A DNA stretch of 5,843 nt from an uncultured Selenomonadales bacterium (GTDB lineage: Bacteria; Bacillota; Negativicutes; Selenomonadales; Selenomonadaceae): positions 1-5,843 of the forward strand of contig CAMNPA010000096.1 in NCBI GenBank assembly GCA_946547205.1, in the 5' to 3' direction. The position numbers were made by a program, and so were the translations under genes. This document shows, one piece after another, positions 1-5,316 of the stretch; within the stretch, counting starts at the first letter, position 1; every line of letters starts with the position of its first letter. The notes under the pieces were generated by a model that saw only the letters and a list, made by a program, of their open reading frames with translations, did not search any database and was not told where the DNA came from.

Positions 1-21
1 CGCAGAAAGGAGATAATTTTT

Positions 22-414
22 ATGCGAGAGGACAAAGTTTCGATAACGACTTTGGAAACGGACAACTACGCGGACAAATATTCCGAGAGCAGTCTTTTCG
101 ACAAAATCACTTCCACAATCAAGAGCGCGGGACTCAAACTGATTTATGAAGCTCTGCTGCTGTTCTACGTCACGGAAAATCCGAATTGCCCGATGAAAGT
201 CAAGGCTGCCATCTTCGCCGCGCTGGGATATTTCATTTCGCCGATTGACGTTATCCCGGACTTCACGCCGATTGTTGGTTATTCCGACGACGCCGGAGCG
301 ATTGCCCTTGCACTGTGTTTGGCGCAGATTTACATTGACGACACCGTCCGCGAAAAAGCTCGCAACAAAATTCGTGACATCTTCGGCGCGAAAGTTGCGG
401 CAGAGTTGGATTAA
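22..414 (+). CDS. YkvA/DUF1232 family protein
   Basis: This 130-residue protein carries a DUF1232 (YkvA-like) domain at about residues 55-100. The diagnostic stretch is LGYFISPIDVIPD (68-80), followed by a small, hydrophobic helix with paired Asp (SDDAGA, 88-93). The family is short, widespread and of unknown biochemical role; members are often predicted to be membrane-associated through the hydrophobic hairpin. The N-terminal 30 residues are polar and not part of the domain. The ATG is set by AAAGGAG at 6-12, nine bases upstream. No promoter is visible because the window begins just before the ribosome site, so this may be an internal gene of a longer operon. The next gene starts 22 bases after its stop and the VWA gene follows, which suggests a three-gene unit. 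The family call is secure; the function is unknown. Confidence 0.88.
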   Translation: MREDKVSITTLETDNYADKYSESSLFDKITSTIKSAGLKLIYEALLLFYVTENPNCPMKVKAAIFAALGYFISPIDVIPDFTPIVGYSDDAGAIALALCLAQIYIDDTVREKARNKIRDIFGAKVAAELD

Positions 415-436
415 AAATTTTTCGGCGGAGAAAATC

Positions 437-937
437 ATGCACACGCTTAAATCGATTGAACAACTTGTCGCCGTTTACATCGCCAAAAATTTCGACGAGA
501 CTGCCGCGCAGAAAAAATATACGGCGCACGGGCTCATTCGCAGCTTTGAACTTGACGAAGTGGATTTTTTAAAACTTTATTCGCAGGCAAAGAACGGGCT
601 CGAAACTTTTTCCGAAATGTTGATGCGTTTGATTGAAGAGAGCGGCGAAAAAAATTCCGTCATCTACAAACGCGCCAACATCGACCGCCGCCACTTTTCC
701 AAAATCACAAACCACATTGACTATCAACCGAGCAAGCAAACGGTTTTGGCTTTTGCCATCGCTCTCAAGCTCAACTTTGAGAACACAAAATCTTTATTGG
801 CAGTCGCGGGCTTTTCGCTCACCAAATCAAATCTTGCCGACGTGATTGTTTCGTTCTTCATCGAGTACAAAATTTTCGACGTGGATTTGGTCAATCAAAT
901 CCTCTACAAATACAATCAACCGTTGCTCGGCGGCTGA
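437..937 (+). CDS. XRE-like helix-turn-helix domain protein, related to the C-terminal domain of macro-domain proteins
   Basis: This protein has 166 residues. About residues 57-166 match what I know as the conserved tail of many Firmicute macro-domain (ADP-ribose binding) proteins. Landmarks are TFSEMLMRLIEESG (57-70), YKRANIDRRHFSKI (77-90), PSKQT (98-102), the hydrophobic LAFAIAL (104-110) and a closing QPLLGG (161-166). The 70-115 stretch reads like an XRE-type helix-turn-helix. Here it stands alone: the first 56 residues are too short for a macro domain and show no Gly-rich ADP-ribose loop. The reading frame is open back to a TTG at 245, but that would overlap the DUF1232 gene. ATG 437 has GGCGGAG at 424-430, six bases away, and is chosen. 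It lies between the DUF1232 and VWA genes in the same direction. DNA binding is possible but unproven. Confidence 0.82.
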   Translation: MHTLKSIEQLVAVYIAKNFDETAAQKKYTAHGLIRSFELDEVDFLKLYSQAKNGLETFSEMLMRLIEESGEKNSVIYKRANIDRRHFSKITNHIDYQPSKQTVLAFAIALKLNFENTKSLLAVAGFSLTKSNLADVIVSFFIEYKIFDVDLVNQILYKYNQPLLGG

Positions 938-975
938 AAAATTTTTATCATCAACGCGAACAGGAGGCTTTCAAA

Positions 976-1629
976 ATGGAAAATCTTACCGAACTCGTTT
1001 TTATCCTTGACCGCAGCGGCTCAATGTCGGGACTGGAATCGGACACAATCGGCGGCTTTAATTCAATGCTCGAAAAGCAACAGTCCGAACCCGAAGGTAC
1101 TGCTCTCGTCTCGACGATTCTTTTTGACCATGAATCAATCGTTCTGCATGACAGAGTTCCGCTCGCTGATGTCAAACCTTTGACGCGGAAAGATTATCAA
1201 GTGCGCGGGACGACTGCATTGCTCGACGCGATAGGCGACGCCGTCAAACACATTAAAAACATCCACAAATACGCACGCGAAGAAGATCGCCCGCAAAAAA
1301 CTTTGTTCGTCATCACGACAGACGGCATGGAGAACGCCAGCTACAAATTCAGCTACGCGGACATCAAAAAGCTCATCGAACAGCAAAAGGAACTCGGTTG
1401 GGAATTCGTCTTCATGGGCGCGAACATTGACGCCGTGGAAGTCGCAGGACACATCGGCATTGACGCACGCCGCGCAGTAAATTATCACGCCGACGAGGAA
1501 GGCACCGCGCAAGTTTTCGGAGCAATGGCGAAATTTTCAAGTGCATTCAGAGCCGCCGCGCCCATGAGTGCCATGAGTGATGAATCGTGGCGTGAAGACA
1601 TCGACGAAGATTTTAAGAGCCGCAAATAA
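976..1629 (+). CDS. von Willebrand factor A (VWA) domain protein
   Basis: This 217-residue cytoplasmic-type protein has no signal peptide and is almost entirely one VWA domain. The metal-ion-dependent adhesion site is complete: DRSGS at 12-16 supplies Asp12, Ser14 and Ser16; RGTTALLDAIG (77-87) supplies the MIDAS Thr (79/80); TTDGMEN (114-120) supplies Asp116. It therefore should bind Mg2+ and a protein ligand. The closing segment, with FMGANIDAVE (146-155) and an acidic/basic end IDEDFKSR, is typical of the TerY-like VWA proteins found in Firmicutes beside tellurite/stress and macro-domain genes. The start has AGGAGG at 962-967, eight bases before ATG. It follows the XRE-like gene by 38 bases with no terminator between, so the two are probably cotranscribed. 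The exact partner is unknown. Confidence 0.9.
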   Translation: MENLTELVFILDRSGSMSGLESDTIGGFNSMLEKQQSEPEGTALVSTILFDHESIVLHDRVPLADVKPLTRKDYQVRGTTALLDAIGDAVKHIKNIHKYAREEDRPQKTLFVITTDGMENASYKFSYADIKKLIEQQKELGWEFVFMGANIDAVEVAGHIGIDARRAVNYHADEEGTAQVFGAMAKFSSAFRAAAPMSAMSDESWREDIDEDFKSRK

Positions 1630-1644
1630 TTTTCCGTCCGCAAC

Positions 1645-1691
1645 AAAAAAAATTTTCCCGACAATCGCGAAGATCATCGGGAATTTTTTTT
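1645..1691. terminator. Bidirectional intrinsic terminator between convergent operons
   Basis: TTCCCGA (1655-1661) pairs with TCGGGAA (1677-1683), and inside it ATC (1664-1666) can pair with GAT (1672-1674) around a GCGAA loop. Eight Ts follow on the + strand (1684-1691). Eight As precede it (1645-1652), giving a T run after the hairpin on the minus strand. It lies 15 bases after the VWA stop and 9 bases beyond the substrate-binding protein stop, so it can serve both convergent units. Confidence 0.85.
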
Positions 1692-1699
1692 CGTGCGAA

Positions 1700-2479
1700 T
1701 TATCTCACGTTCTTAAGCAAGTCGGCTTGAAACCATTTCTCGGAAATTTGGCGGGCAGTTCCGTCTTTAAGAATCTCGTTGAAAGCTTTTTGAACTCTGT
1801 CGCGCAATTTTGTATCGTCCTTGCGGAAGCCGATGCCGAATTCACTGACCGGGCCAACAGTCACTTCGGCGATTGTGAATCGATTGGGATGCCGCATAAT
1901 TTCATAACGCCCGGCAAGTTCATCGATAATCAGCGCGTCGAACGTTCCGTTGCTCAAAGCCTCGAAACCGTCTTTAAGGTTGGTGTATGTTTTAAATTCC
2001 TTGAAACTTTTTTTGAGCGGCACATTCTCGTTTATGTAAGTCTCCGAATTCGAGCCGGCTTGCGTGCCGACAACTTTGCCTTCAAGATTTCCCAACGACG
2101 TGATGTTTTGCTTGTCTTCCCGTCTGATTAAAAGAATTTGGCGATTGTCCATGTACGGCTTGCTGAAAATCATATAGTCCTTGTATTCGTCCATGATGTC
2201 GCAACCGCTCCAAATCATGTCGACGTTGCCCGAAGTTATTTCAGCCTCTTTGTTGTCCCAATCGATTGATTTAAATTCCACGTCGACGCCCATACGTTTT
2301 GCAGTCTCGCGCGCAAGATCAATGTCAAAGCCGACAAGGTTGTTGTGGTCGTCGTAGAAAGTCATCGGCGCAAATTCATCGTCGACACCGATAACAAGCT
2401 TTTCGTGCGGCGCAGATTCATCGGCGCAACCTGTCATAAACAGAATCATCAGCAGGATCGGCAAAAAAATTTTCTTCAT
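1700..2479 (-). CDS. Amino-acid ABC transporter substrate-binding lipoprotein, copy 1 (SBP family 3)
   Basis: This is a 259-residue periplasmic or surface binding protein of the family that delivers polar amino acids to ABC importers. It has a lipoprotein signal with lipobox FMTGC and acylated Cys18. The family landmarks run in order: GVDDEFAPMTF (31-41), GFDIDLA (50-56), SGNVDMIWSG (83-92), FSKPY (105-109), GTQAGS (138-143), DALIIDELAGRYE (181-193) and GIGFRKDD (215-222). Asp186 matches the Asp that binds the ligand amino group in HisJ/GlnH. The position of the carboxylate-binding Arg, present as Arg in copies 2 and 3, is Tyr99 here (codon TAC). Ligand preference is therefore likely changed, or binding lost. 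AGGAGA lies about 7 bases before the ATG. It is the last gene of the three, 25 bases after copy 2, and ends at the shared terminator. No permease or ATPase is present. Confidence 0.92.
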   Translation of the reverse strand: MKKIFLPILLMILFMTGCADESAPHEKLVIGVDDEFAPMTFYDDHNNLVGFDIDLARETAKRMGVDVEFKSIDWDNKEAEITSGNVDMIWSGCDIMDEYKDYMIFSKPYMDNRQILLIRREDKQNITSLGNLEGKVVGTQAGSNSETYINENVPLKKSFKEFKTYTNLKDGFEALSNGTFDALIIDELAGRYEIMRHPNRFTIAEVTVGPVSEFGIGFRKDDTKLRDRVQKAFNEILKDGTARQISEKWFQADLLKNVR

Positions 2480-2504
2480 GACGCTGTCTCCTGATTTTGA
2501 ATCG

Positions 2505-3293
2505 TCAACGCGTGTACTTAATCAAATCGGCTTGAAACCAATTCTCGGAAATTTGGCGGGCAGTTCCGTCTTTAATCATCGCGTCGAAAACTGTTTGAAC
2601 TCTGTCTCGCAACGCCGTATCGTCTTTGCGGAAACCAATTCCGATTTCACAGACAGATCCGATTGTCATTTCGACTATGTCAAATTTCGTCGGGACTTTG
2701 CTCAACTCGTAACGCGCGGCAAGTTCGTCGCAGATGAGCACGTCAACCGCACCGCTGTTCAAATCCGCAAACGCCTCTTTGAAATTCAGATACGTCTTGA
2801 ATTCGCGGAAAGTTTTGCGCAAGTCTTCTGTGTCGTTGATGTAATTTTCGGAACTGGAGCCTGCTTGCGTGCCGACGATTTTGCCTTCCAAGTCGCTTAA
2901 AGTGCGCACGTTCTGCTTATTGCCGAGTCTTACCAAAATAATTTGGCGGTTGGTCATGTACGGCTTGCTGAAAATCATGTACTCTTTGCGCTCTTCGGTG
3001 ATGTCCGTGCCGTTCCAAAGAATGTCGACGTTGCCGGAAGTGAGCTCTTCCTTCTTCTTGCTCCAATCAATCGGCTTGAAAACGAATTCGACGCCCATAC
3101 GCTTTGCGGCTTCTTTGGCAAGGTCAATGTCAAAACCGACAAGCTCGCCTTTGTCGTCGTGAAAAGCTATCGGCGCGTATTCGTCATCAAGTCCGATAAC
3201 AAATTTTTCTCCGTCAACTTTGGCAGGAGAATCGCCGCAACCTGAAATCATCATTGCCAACAGACAAATCGCCGCGATAAAAATTTTTTTCAT
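2505..3293 (-). CDS. Amino-acid ABC transporter substrate-binding lipoprotein, copy 2 (SBP family 3)
   Basis: This 262-residue protein is the middle copy of the tandem trio. The signal peptide ends in lipobox MISGC with Cys19. The core motifs are GLDDEYAPIAF (34-44), GFDIDLA (53-59), WNGTDITEERKEY (93-105), FSKPY (108-112), GTQAGS (141-146) and VLICDELAARYE (185-196). Both classic backbone contacts are present: Arg102 (matching HisJ Arg77/GlnH Arg75) and Asp189 (matching HisJ Asp161/GlnH Asp157). It is therefore the copy most likely to be an ordinary amino-acid binder. At the position of GlnH Thr70/HisJ Ser72 all three copies have Asp (Asp97 here), which is less usual. The start is fixed by AAGGAGG (complement of 3301-3307), seven bases away. 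Its stop (TGA) lies 25 bases before copy 1. The substrate cannot be named from sequence. Confidence 0.93.
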   Translation of the reverse strand: MKKIFIAAICLLAMMISGCGDSPAKVDGEKFVIGLDDEYAPIAFHDDKGELVGFDIDLAKEAAKRMGVEFVFKPIDWSKKKEELTSGNVDILWNGTDITEERKEYMIFSKPYMTNRQIILVRLGNKQNVRTLSDLEGKIVGTQAGSSSENYINDTEDLRKTFREFKTYLNFKEAFADLNSGAVDVLICDELAARYELSKVPTKFDIVEMTIGSVCEIGIGFRKDDTALRDRVQTVFDAMIKDGTARQISENWFQADLIKYTR

Positions 3294-3312
3294 GTGAAAG
3301 CCTCCTTGCAGG

Positions 3313-4092
3313 TTATCGTTTGTAATTTATTAAGTCGGCTTGAAACCATTTCTCGGAAATTTCTTTGGCGGTGCCGTCTTCGACAATCTCATCAAAAGCG
3401 GCTTGAACTCTGTCGCGCAACGCCGTATCGTCTTTGCGAAAACCAATTCCAACTTCATTTGCCGGGCCGATTGTCATTTCGACTACCTCGAATTTGCCGG
3501 GCTCCTTGGTGATTTCGTAACGCGCATTCAATTCGCCGCAAATGAGCACGTCAATTTCGCCGCTGTCCAAAGCCGCAAACGCTTCTTTGAAATCCGGATA
3601 CGTCTTGAATTCGCGGAGACTGTTGCGCAATTTCTCGTTCTCGTTGATGTAATTTTCGGGCGACGCGCCTGCTTGCGTGCCGACGATTTTGCCTTCCAGG
3701 TCGCCTTCAGCCACAATGCCGCTGCCGTTGCCGATTTTAACCAAAATAATTTGGCGGTCTTTCATGTACGGCTTGCTGAAAGTCATGTACTCTTTGCGTT
3801 TGGCGTTGATGTCAAGTCCGTTCCAAATCATGTCGACGTTGCCGGAAGTAATTTCTTCGCGCTTCTTGCTCCAATCAATCGGCTTGAATTCAATTTCAAT
3901 GTCCATGCGCTTTGCAGTCTCGCGGGCAAGGTCAATGTCAAAGCCGACGAGTGTACCTTTGTCGTCGTGAAAAGCCATCGGCGCGTAATTTTCATCAATC
4001 CCGATAATCAGCTTGTCGCGCGACGCAGATTCATTGCCGCAGCCCGTCATCAAAAAAATCAGCAGAACAATCGGCAGAAAAAAATTTTTCAT
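3313..4092 (-). CDS. Amino-acid ABC transporter substrate-binding lipoprotein, copy 3 (SBP family 3), first gene of the operon
   Basis: This 259-residue protein begins at the ATG whose first base is 4092. A TTG two codons upstream (4098) also opens the frame, but GGAGG (complement of 4101-4105) is 8 bases from the ATG and only 2 from the TTG. The lipobox is LMTGC with Cys18. Core motifs are GIDENYAPMAF (31-41), WNGLDINAKRKEY (90-102), FSKPY (105-109), GTQAGA (138-143) and VLICGELNARYE (182-193). Arg99 keeps the carboxylate contact, but the amino-group-binding Asp is Gly186 (GGC at 3537-3535, one base from GAC). It aligns with copy 1 without gaps, at the same length. It is transcribed from the consensus promoter at 4140-4168 with a leader of about 40 bases. 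Copy 2 follows after 19 bases. The family is certain; the ligand is unknown. Confidence 0.93.
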   Translation of the reverse strand: MKNFFLPIVLLIFLMTGCGNESASRDKLIIGIDENYAPMAFHDDKGTLVGFDIDLARETAKRMDIEIEFKPIDWSKKREEITSGNVDMIWNGLDINAKRKEYMTFSKPYMKDRQIILVKIGNGSGIVAEGDLEGKIVGTQAGASPENYINENEKLRNSLREFKTYPDFKEAFAALDSGEIDVLICGELNARYEITKEPGKFEVVEMTIGPANEVGIGFRKDDTALRDRVQAAFDEIVEDGTAKEISEKWFQADLINYKR

Positions 4093-4139
4093 GTTCAAAC
4101 CCTCCGCTGTCGCAATTGAACCGAGACGAATCTTAAAGC

Positions 4140-4168
4140 ATTATATTTTCTTGCGCGGTACTTGTCAA
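4140..4168 (-). promoter_or_regulatory. Perfect-consensus sigma-A promoter of the substrate-binding protein operon
   Basis: Read on the minus strand, TTGACA (4168-4163) is followed by a 17-base spacer and TATAAT (4145-4140). Both boxes and the spacing equal the sigma70/sigma-A consensus. Transcription should begin near 4133, giving a leader of about 40 bases before ATG 4092. No operator palindrome stands out in the leader. The sequence predicts strong basal expression unless it is repressed. Confidence 0.93.
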
Positions 4169-4177
4169 AAGAATTTA

Positions 4178-4206
4178 TCGACGCCAAAAATTTTTGATGT
4201 TATAAT
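4178..4206 (+). promoter_or_regulatory. Extended -10 promoter of the small membrane protein array
   Basis: TATAAT at 4201-4206 is preceded by TG at 4198-4199, making a full TGnTATAAT extended -10. At the 17-base spacing, TCGACG (4178-4183) is a weak -35 matching four of six positions. The start would be near 4213, only about 18 bases before ATG 4231, so the leader holds little beyond the GGGGGG ribosome site. The spacer contains the palindrome AAAAATTTTT (4186-4195). The -35 lies 9 bases from the -35 of the divergent operon. Confidence 0.8.
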
Positions 4207-4230
4207 ACATTGCAAAGGGGGGCATTTGAA

Positions 4231-4410
4231 ATGAACAACAAAATTTTTTGGCTGCGGCTGACGTATCTTTTCATTCTCGTTACGTTGACGCTGTGCTATA
4301 TTTTCGGCGACGTGATTCAAAGTTGGCGCAGTTGGATTTCCGGCTTGGCTTACGGTTTGGCAATTTCCGGCTTGATGTCGACTTTCGATAAACAACGTCC
4401 GCGCAGATAA
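4231..4410 (+). CDS. Small two-helix membrane protein, array member A (unknown family)
   Basis: This 59-residue protein is not one I recognise. It has two predicted membrane segments, about residues 8-26 and 35-50, separated by a short loop with SWRSW (31-35), and a basic tail ending RPRR. The second helix holds small residues in a regular spacing: Gly38, Gly42 and Gly47 in WISGLAYGLAISGL. That pattern recurs in the next three genes. The start is ATG 4231 with a G-rich site (GGGGGG, 4217-4222) eight bases upstream. A TTG at 4210 keeps the frame open, but it lies upstream of the predicted transcription start and is rejected. It is the first gene after the extended -10 promoter, and gene B follows after 15 bases. 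With two helices and a positive end, a small membrane-integral accessory or regulatory peptide is likely; nothing more can be said. Confidence 0.78.
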   Translation: MNNKIFWLRLTYLFILVTLTLCYIFGDVIQSWRSWISGLAYGLAISGLMSTFDKQRPRR

Positions 4411-4425
4411 CAGGAGGCATGAAAA

Positions 4426-4611
4426 ATGAATTTAACTTTTTGGACGCGAGTCGTTTGCATATTGTATTTGATCTCATTCGTGACGAAAATTCTTTTCGGC
4501 AGCAGTCCTTTCAGTTGGCGCGACTGGATGAGCGGAATTGCCTTCGCCATATCGATTTATTTCTTGGAACCGCTCGTTGACAAATACATTCGCGGCAGAA
4601 GACGTAAATAA
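4426..4611 (+). CDS. Small two-helix membrane protein, array member B (paralogue of A)
   Basis: This 61-residue protein has membrane segments at about 5-24 and 34-50 and a strongly basic end (RGRRRK). It is clearly related to A: FG then a few residues then SWRDWMSGIAF (30-40), compared with SWRSWISGLAY in A. The loop-helix junction is thus nearly identical while the first helix has diverged. The third Gly of the helix motif is lost (Phe46). AGGAGG at 4412-4417 is eight bases before the ATG. An ATG at 4419 is out of frame and not used. The stop is followed by AAAATTTTT and then the ribosome site of gene C. Function is unknown; an array of near-duplicates suggests either partners that form a hetero-oligomer or a family under diversifying duplication. 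Confidence 0.78.
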   Translation: MNLTFWTRVVCILYLISFVTKILFGSSPFSWRDWMSGIAFAISIYFLEPLVDKYIRGRRRK

Positions 4612-4632
4612 AATTTTTGAGAGGCTTGGACG

Positions 4633-4809
4633 ATGAGCAGAAAAACTTACGTAACGTTGAGCGTGATTTATCTGATTATTATCGCGCTCTTGATTGTTTT
4701 CGGCGGCATAGTCGAAAGTTATTTGGATATTTTTATCGGCTTCGTGTGCGGCTGGACAGTTCACGGTTTGGCGATAATTGCTCGCGACCGTAAACGCAAA
4801 TTGAAATGA
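4633..4809 (+). CDS. Small two-helix membrane protein, array member C (58 residues)
   Basis: This 58-residue gene is easily missed because of its size. The product starts MSRKTYVTLS, has a very hydrophobic first segment (about 8-27: VIYLIIIALLIVF) and a second at about 32-50 carrying Gly36, Gly40-Trp41 and Gly45 (FIGFVCGWTVHGL). It ends in a basic tail (RDRKRKLK). The Gly-x3-Gly-Trp-x3-Gly pattern places it with A and B, although the SWR loop is replaced by ESYLD. GAGAGG at 4619-4624 lies eight bases before the ATG. The stop TGA overlaps the GAGGTG ribosome site of gene D, which starts 9 bases later, so translation of C and D is probably coupled. It is not assignable to a known family from memory. 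Its codon usage resembles the flanking genes, supporting a real gene. Confidence 0.78.
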   Translation: MSRKTYVTLSVIYLIIIALLIVFGGIVESYLDIFIGFVCGWTVHGLAIIARDRKRKLK

Positions 4810-4818
4810 GGTGCAGGC

Positions 4819-5160
4819 ATGAAAAAATTTTTTAAACGACTCACTGACAAACAGTTTATGATGTTGTGGTTTATTCCGTTCGGCGTCGGCAGTTTCTGTT
4901 ACAGCGGCGTGCCCGGCTTCATCGGCGCGGTTATCGGCTGGTATCTGGGCGGCGTCCTGTGGAAAAATCAAAAGGCGATTCTCAATTACAACTACAAAAA
5001 ATTTTTCCGCAAATATGCCGTGGCGATTATCAACTTGCTGATTTTGATTCCGGTTGACGTGGCGGCTTATCATCTCGGCGGTTGGAGCATTTGCGCGGCG
5101 GTGACGGTCGGTTGGCTTTCGGGAATGATTATCTGGCGTCTGCGCAAAGGTCGTTGGTGA
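4819..5160 (+). CDS. Four-helix membrane protein, array member D (apparent fusion of two C-like units)
   Basis: This 113-residue protein has four predicted membrane segments at about 13-29, 32-48, 66-85 and 89-106, with basic ends (KKFFKR at the start, RLRKGRW at the end) and a basic middle loop. Two internal units can be seen. FIGAVIGWYLGG (34-45) has Gly36, Gly40, Trp41 and Gly45 at the same residue numbers as gene C. ICAAVTVGWLSG (91-102) has Gly98-Trp99 exactly 58 residues later, and 58 is the length of C. The Gly-Trp helix is therefore repeated. GAGGTG (4808-4813) is 5 bases before the ATG and overlaps the stop of C. The downstream region begins with a T run and a long hairpin. The family is not recognised; its hydrophobicity suggests an integral inner-membrane protein. 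Confidence 0.82.
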   Translation: MKKFFKRLTDKQFMMLWFIPFGVGSFCYSGVPGFIGAVIGWYLGGVLWKNQKAILNYNYKKFFRKYAVAIINLLILIPVDVAAYHLGGWSICAAVTVGWLSGMIIWRLRKGRW

Positions 5161-5283
5161 TTTTTTGTTCTACTTTTTCTTTGCGTGCCCAAAGAAAAAG
5201 TAGCAAAAAGAAAGGGCACCTCGCAGGGGCGTTCAGTCGTCATTGCCGCAACGTTAAGACTGTCCGAAATGTTGAGTGCCGGC
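5161..5283. repeat. Intergenic element with a perfect 14-bp hairpin
   Basis: Positions 5170-5183 and 5190-5203 form a perfect 14-bp inverted repeat (CTACTTTTTCTTTG and its complement) with a 6-base loop. Allowing a two-base bulge at 5168-5169, another six pairs form between TTTTTG (5162-5167) and CAAAAA (5204-5209). GTGCCC (5185-5190) can alternatively pair with GGGCAC (5214-5219), giving a competing fold. No T run follows the hairpin on either strand, so it is not a classic terminator. The rest, to about 5316, has no supportable gene; GTGCCGGC occurs at 5276-5283 and again at 5306-5313. The composition resembles a dispersed intergenic repeat, an idea that needs the genome to test. Confidence 0.6.
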
Positions 5284-5316
5284 AAACTTCGCGTCCCGCT
5301 CAGTGGTGCCGGCGAC

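Larger units (their letters stand above)
1700..4092 (-). repeat. Tandem triplication of a substrate-binding protein gene
   Basis: Three paralogous genes stand head to tail with 19- and 25-base gaps. Similarity is visible at DNA level, most strongly in the 3' ends. Positions 1722-1770 and 2527-2575 differ at one base in 49, and the first 28 bases of this block recur exactly at 3335-3362. Elsewhere the copies have diverged at many codons, so duplication is old overall, with the 3' block either conserved or homogenised between copies. Confidence 0.85.

Noticed and set aside
245..436. N-terminal extension of the XRE-like gene from a TTG
   Set aside because: It would overlap most of the DUF1232 gene in another frame; ATG 437 has a well-placed ribosome site.
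1135..1512. 125-codon minus-strand frame
   Set aside because: It is antisense to the VWA gene, whose motifs are complete.
3340..4119. 259-codon open frame on the + strand
   Set aside because: It is the antisense of substrate-binding copy 3. Similar open antisense frames under copies 1 and 2 show this is a codon-usage effect, not a gene.
4093..4133. Riboswitch in the binding protein operon leader
   Set aside because: The leader is only about 40 bases and shows no stable stem or known aptamer core.
4210..4230. TTG start for membrane gene A
   Set aside because: It lies upstream of the transcription start predicted from TATAAT at 4201-4206, and the ribosome site serves ATG 4231.
4474..5073. 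199-codon open frame on the minus strand
   Set aside because: It lies antisense to genes B, C and D, which have good ribosome sites and consistent paralogy; the translation is polar with no recognisable domain and no ribosome site fits it.
5170..5203. Intrinsic terminator for the membrane array
   Set aside because: The hairpin is strong but is followed by GCAAAAAG rather than a T run; the terminator at 5317-5345 fits better.
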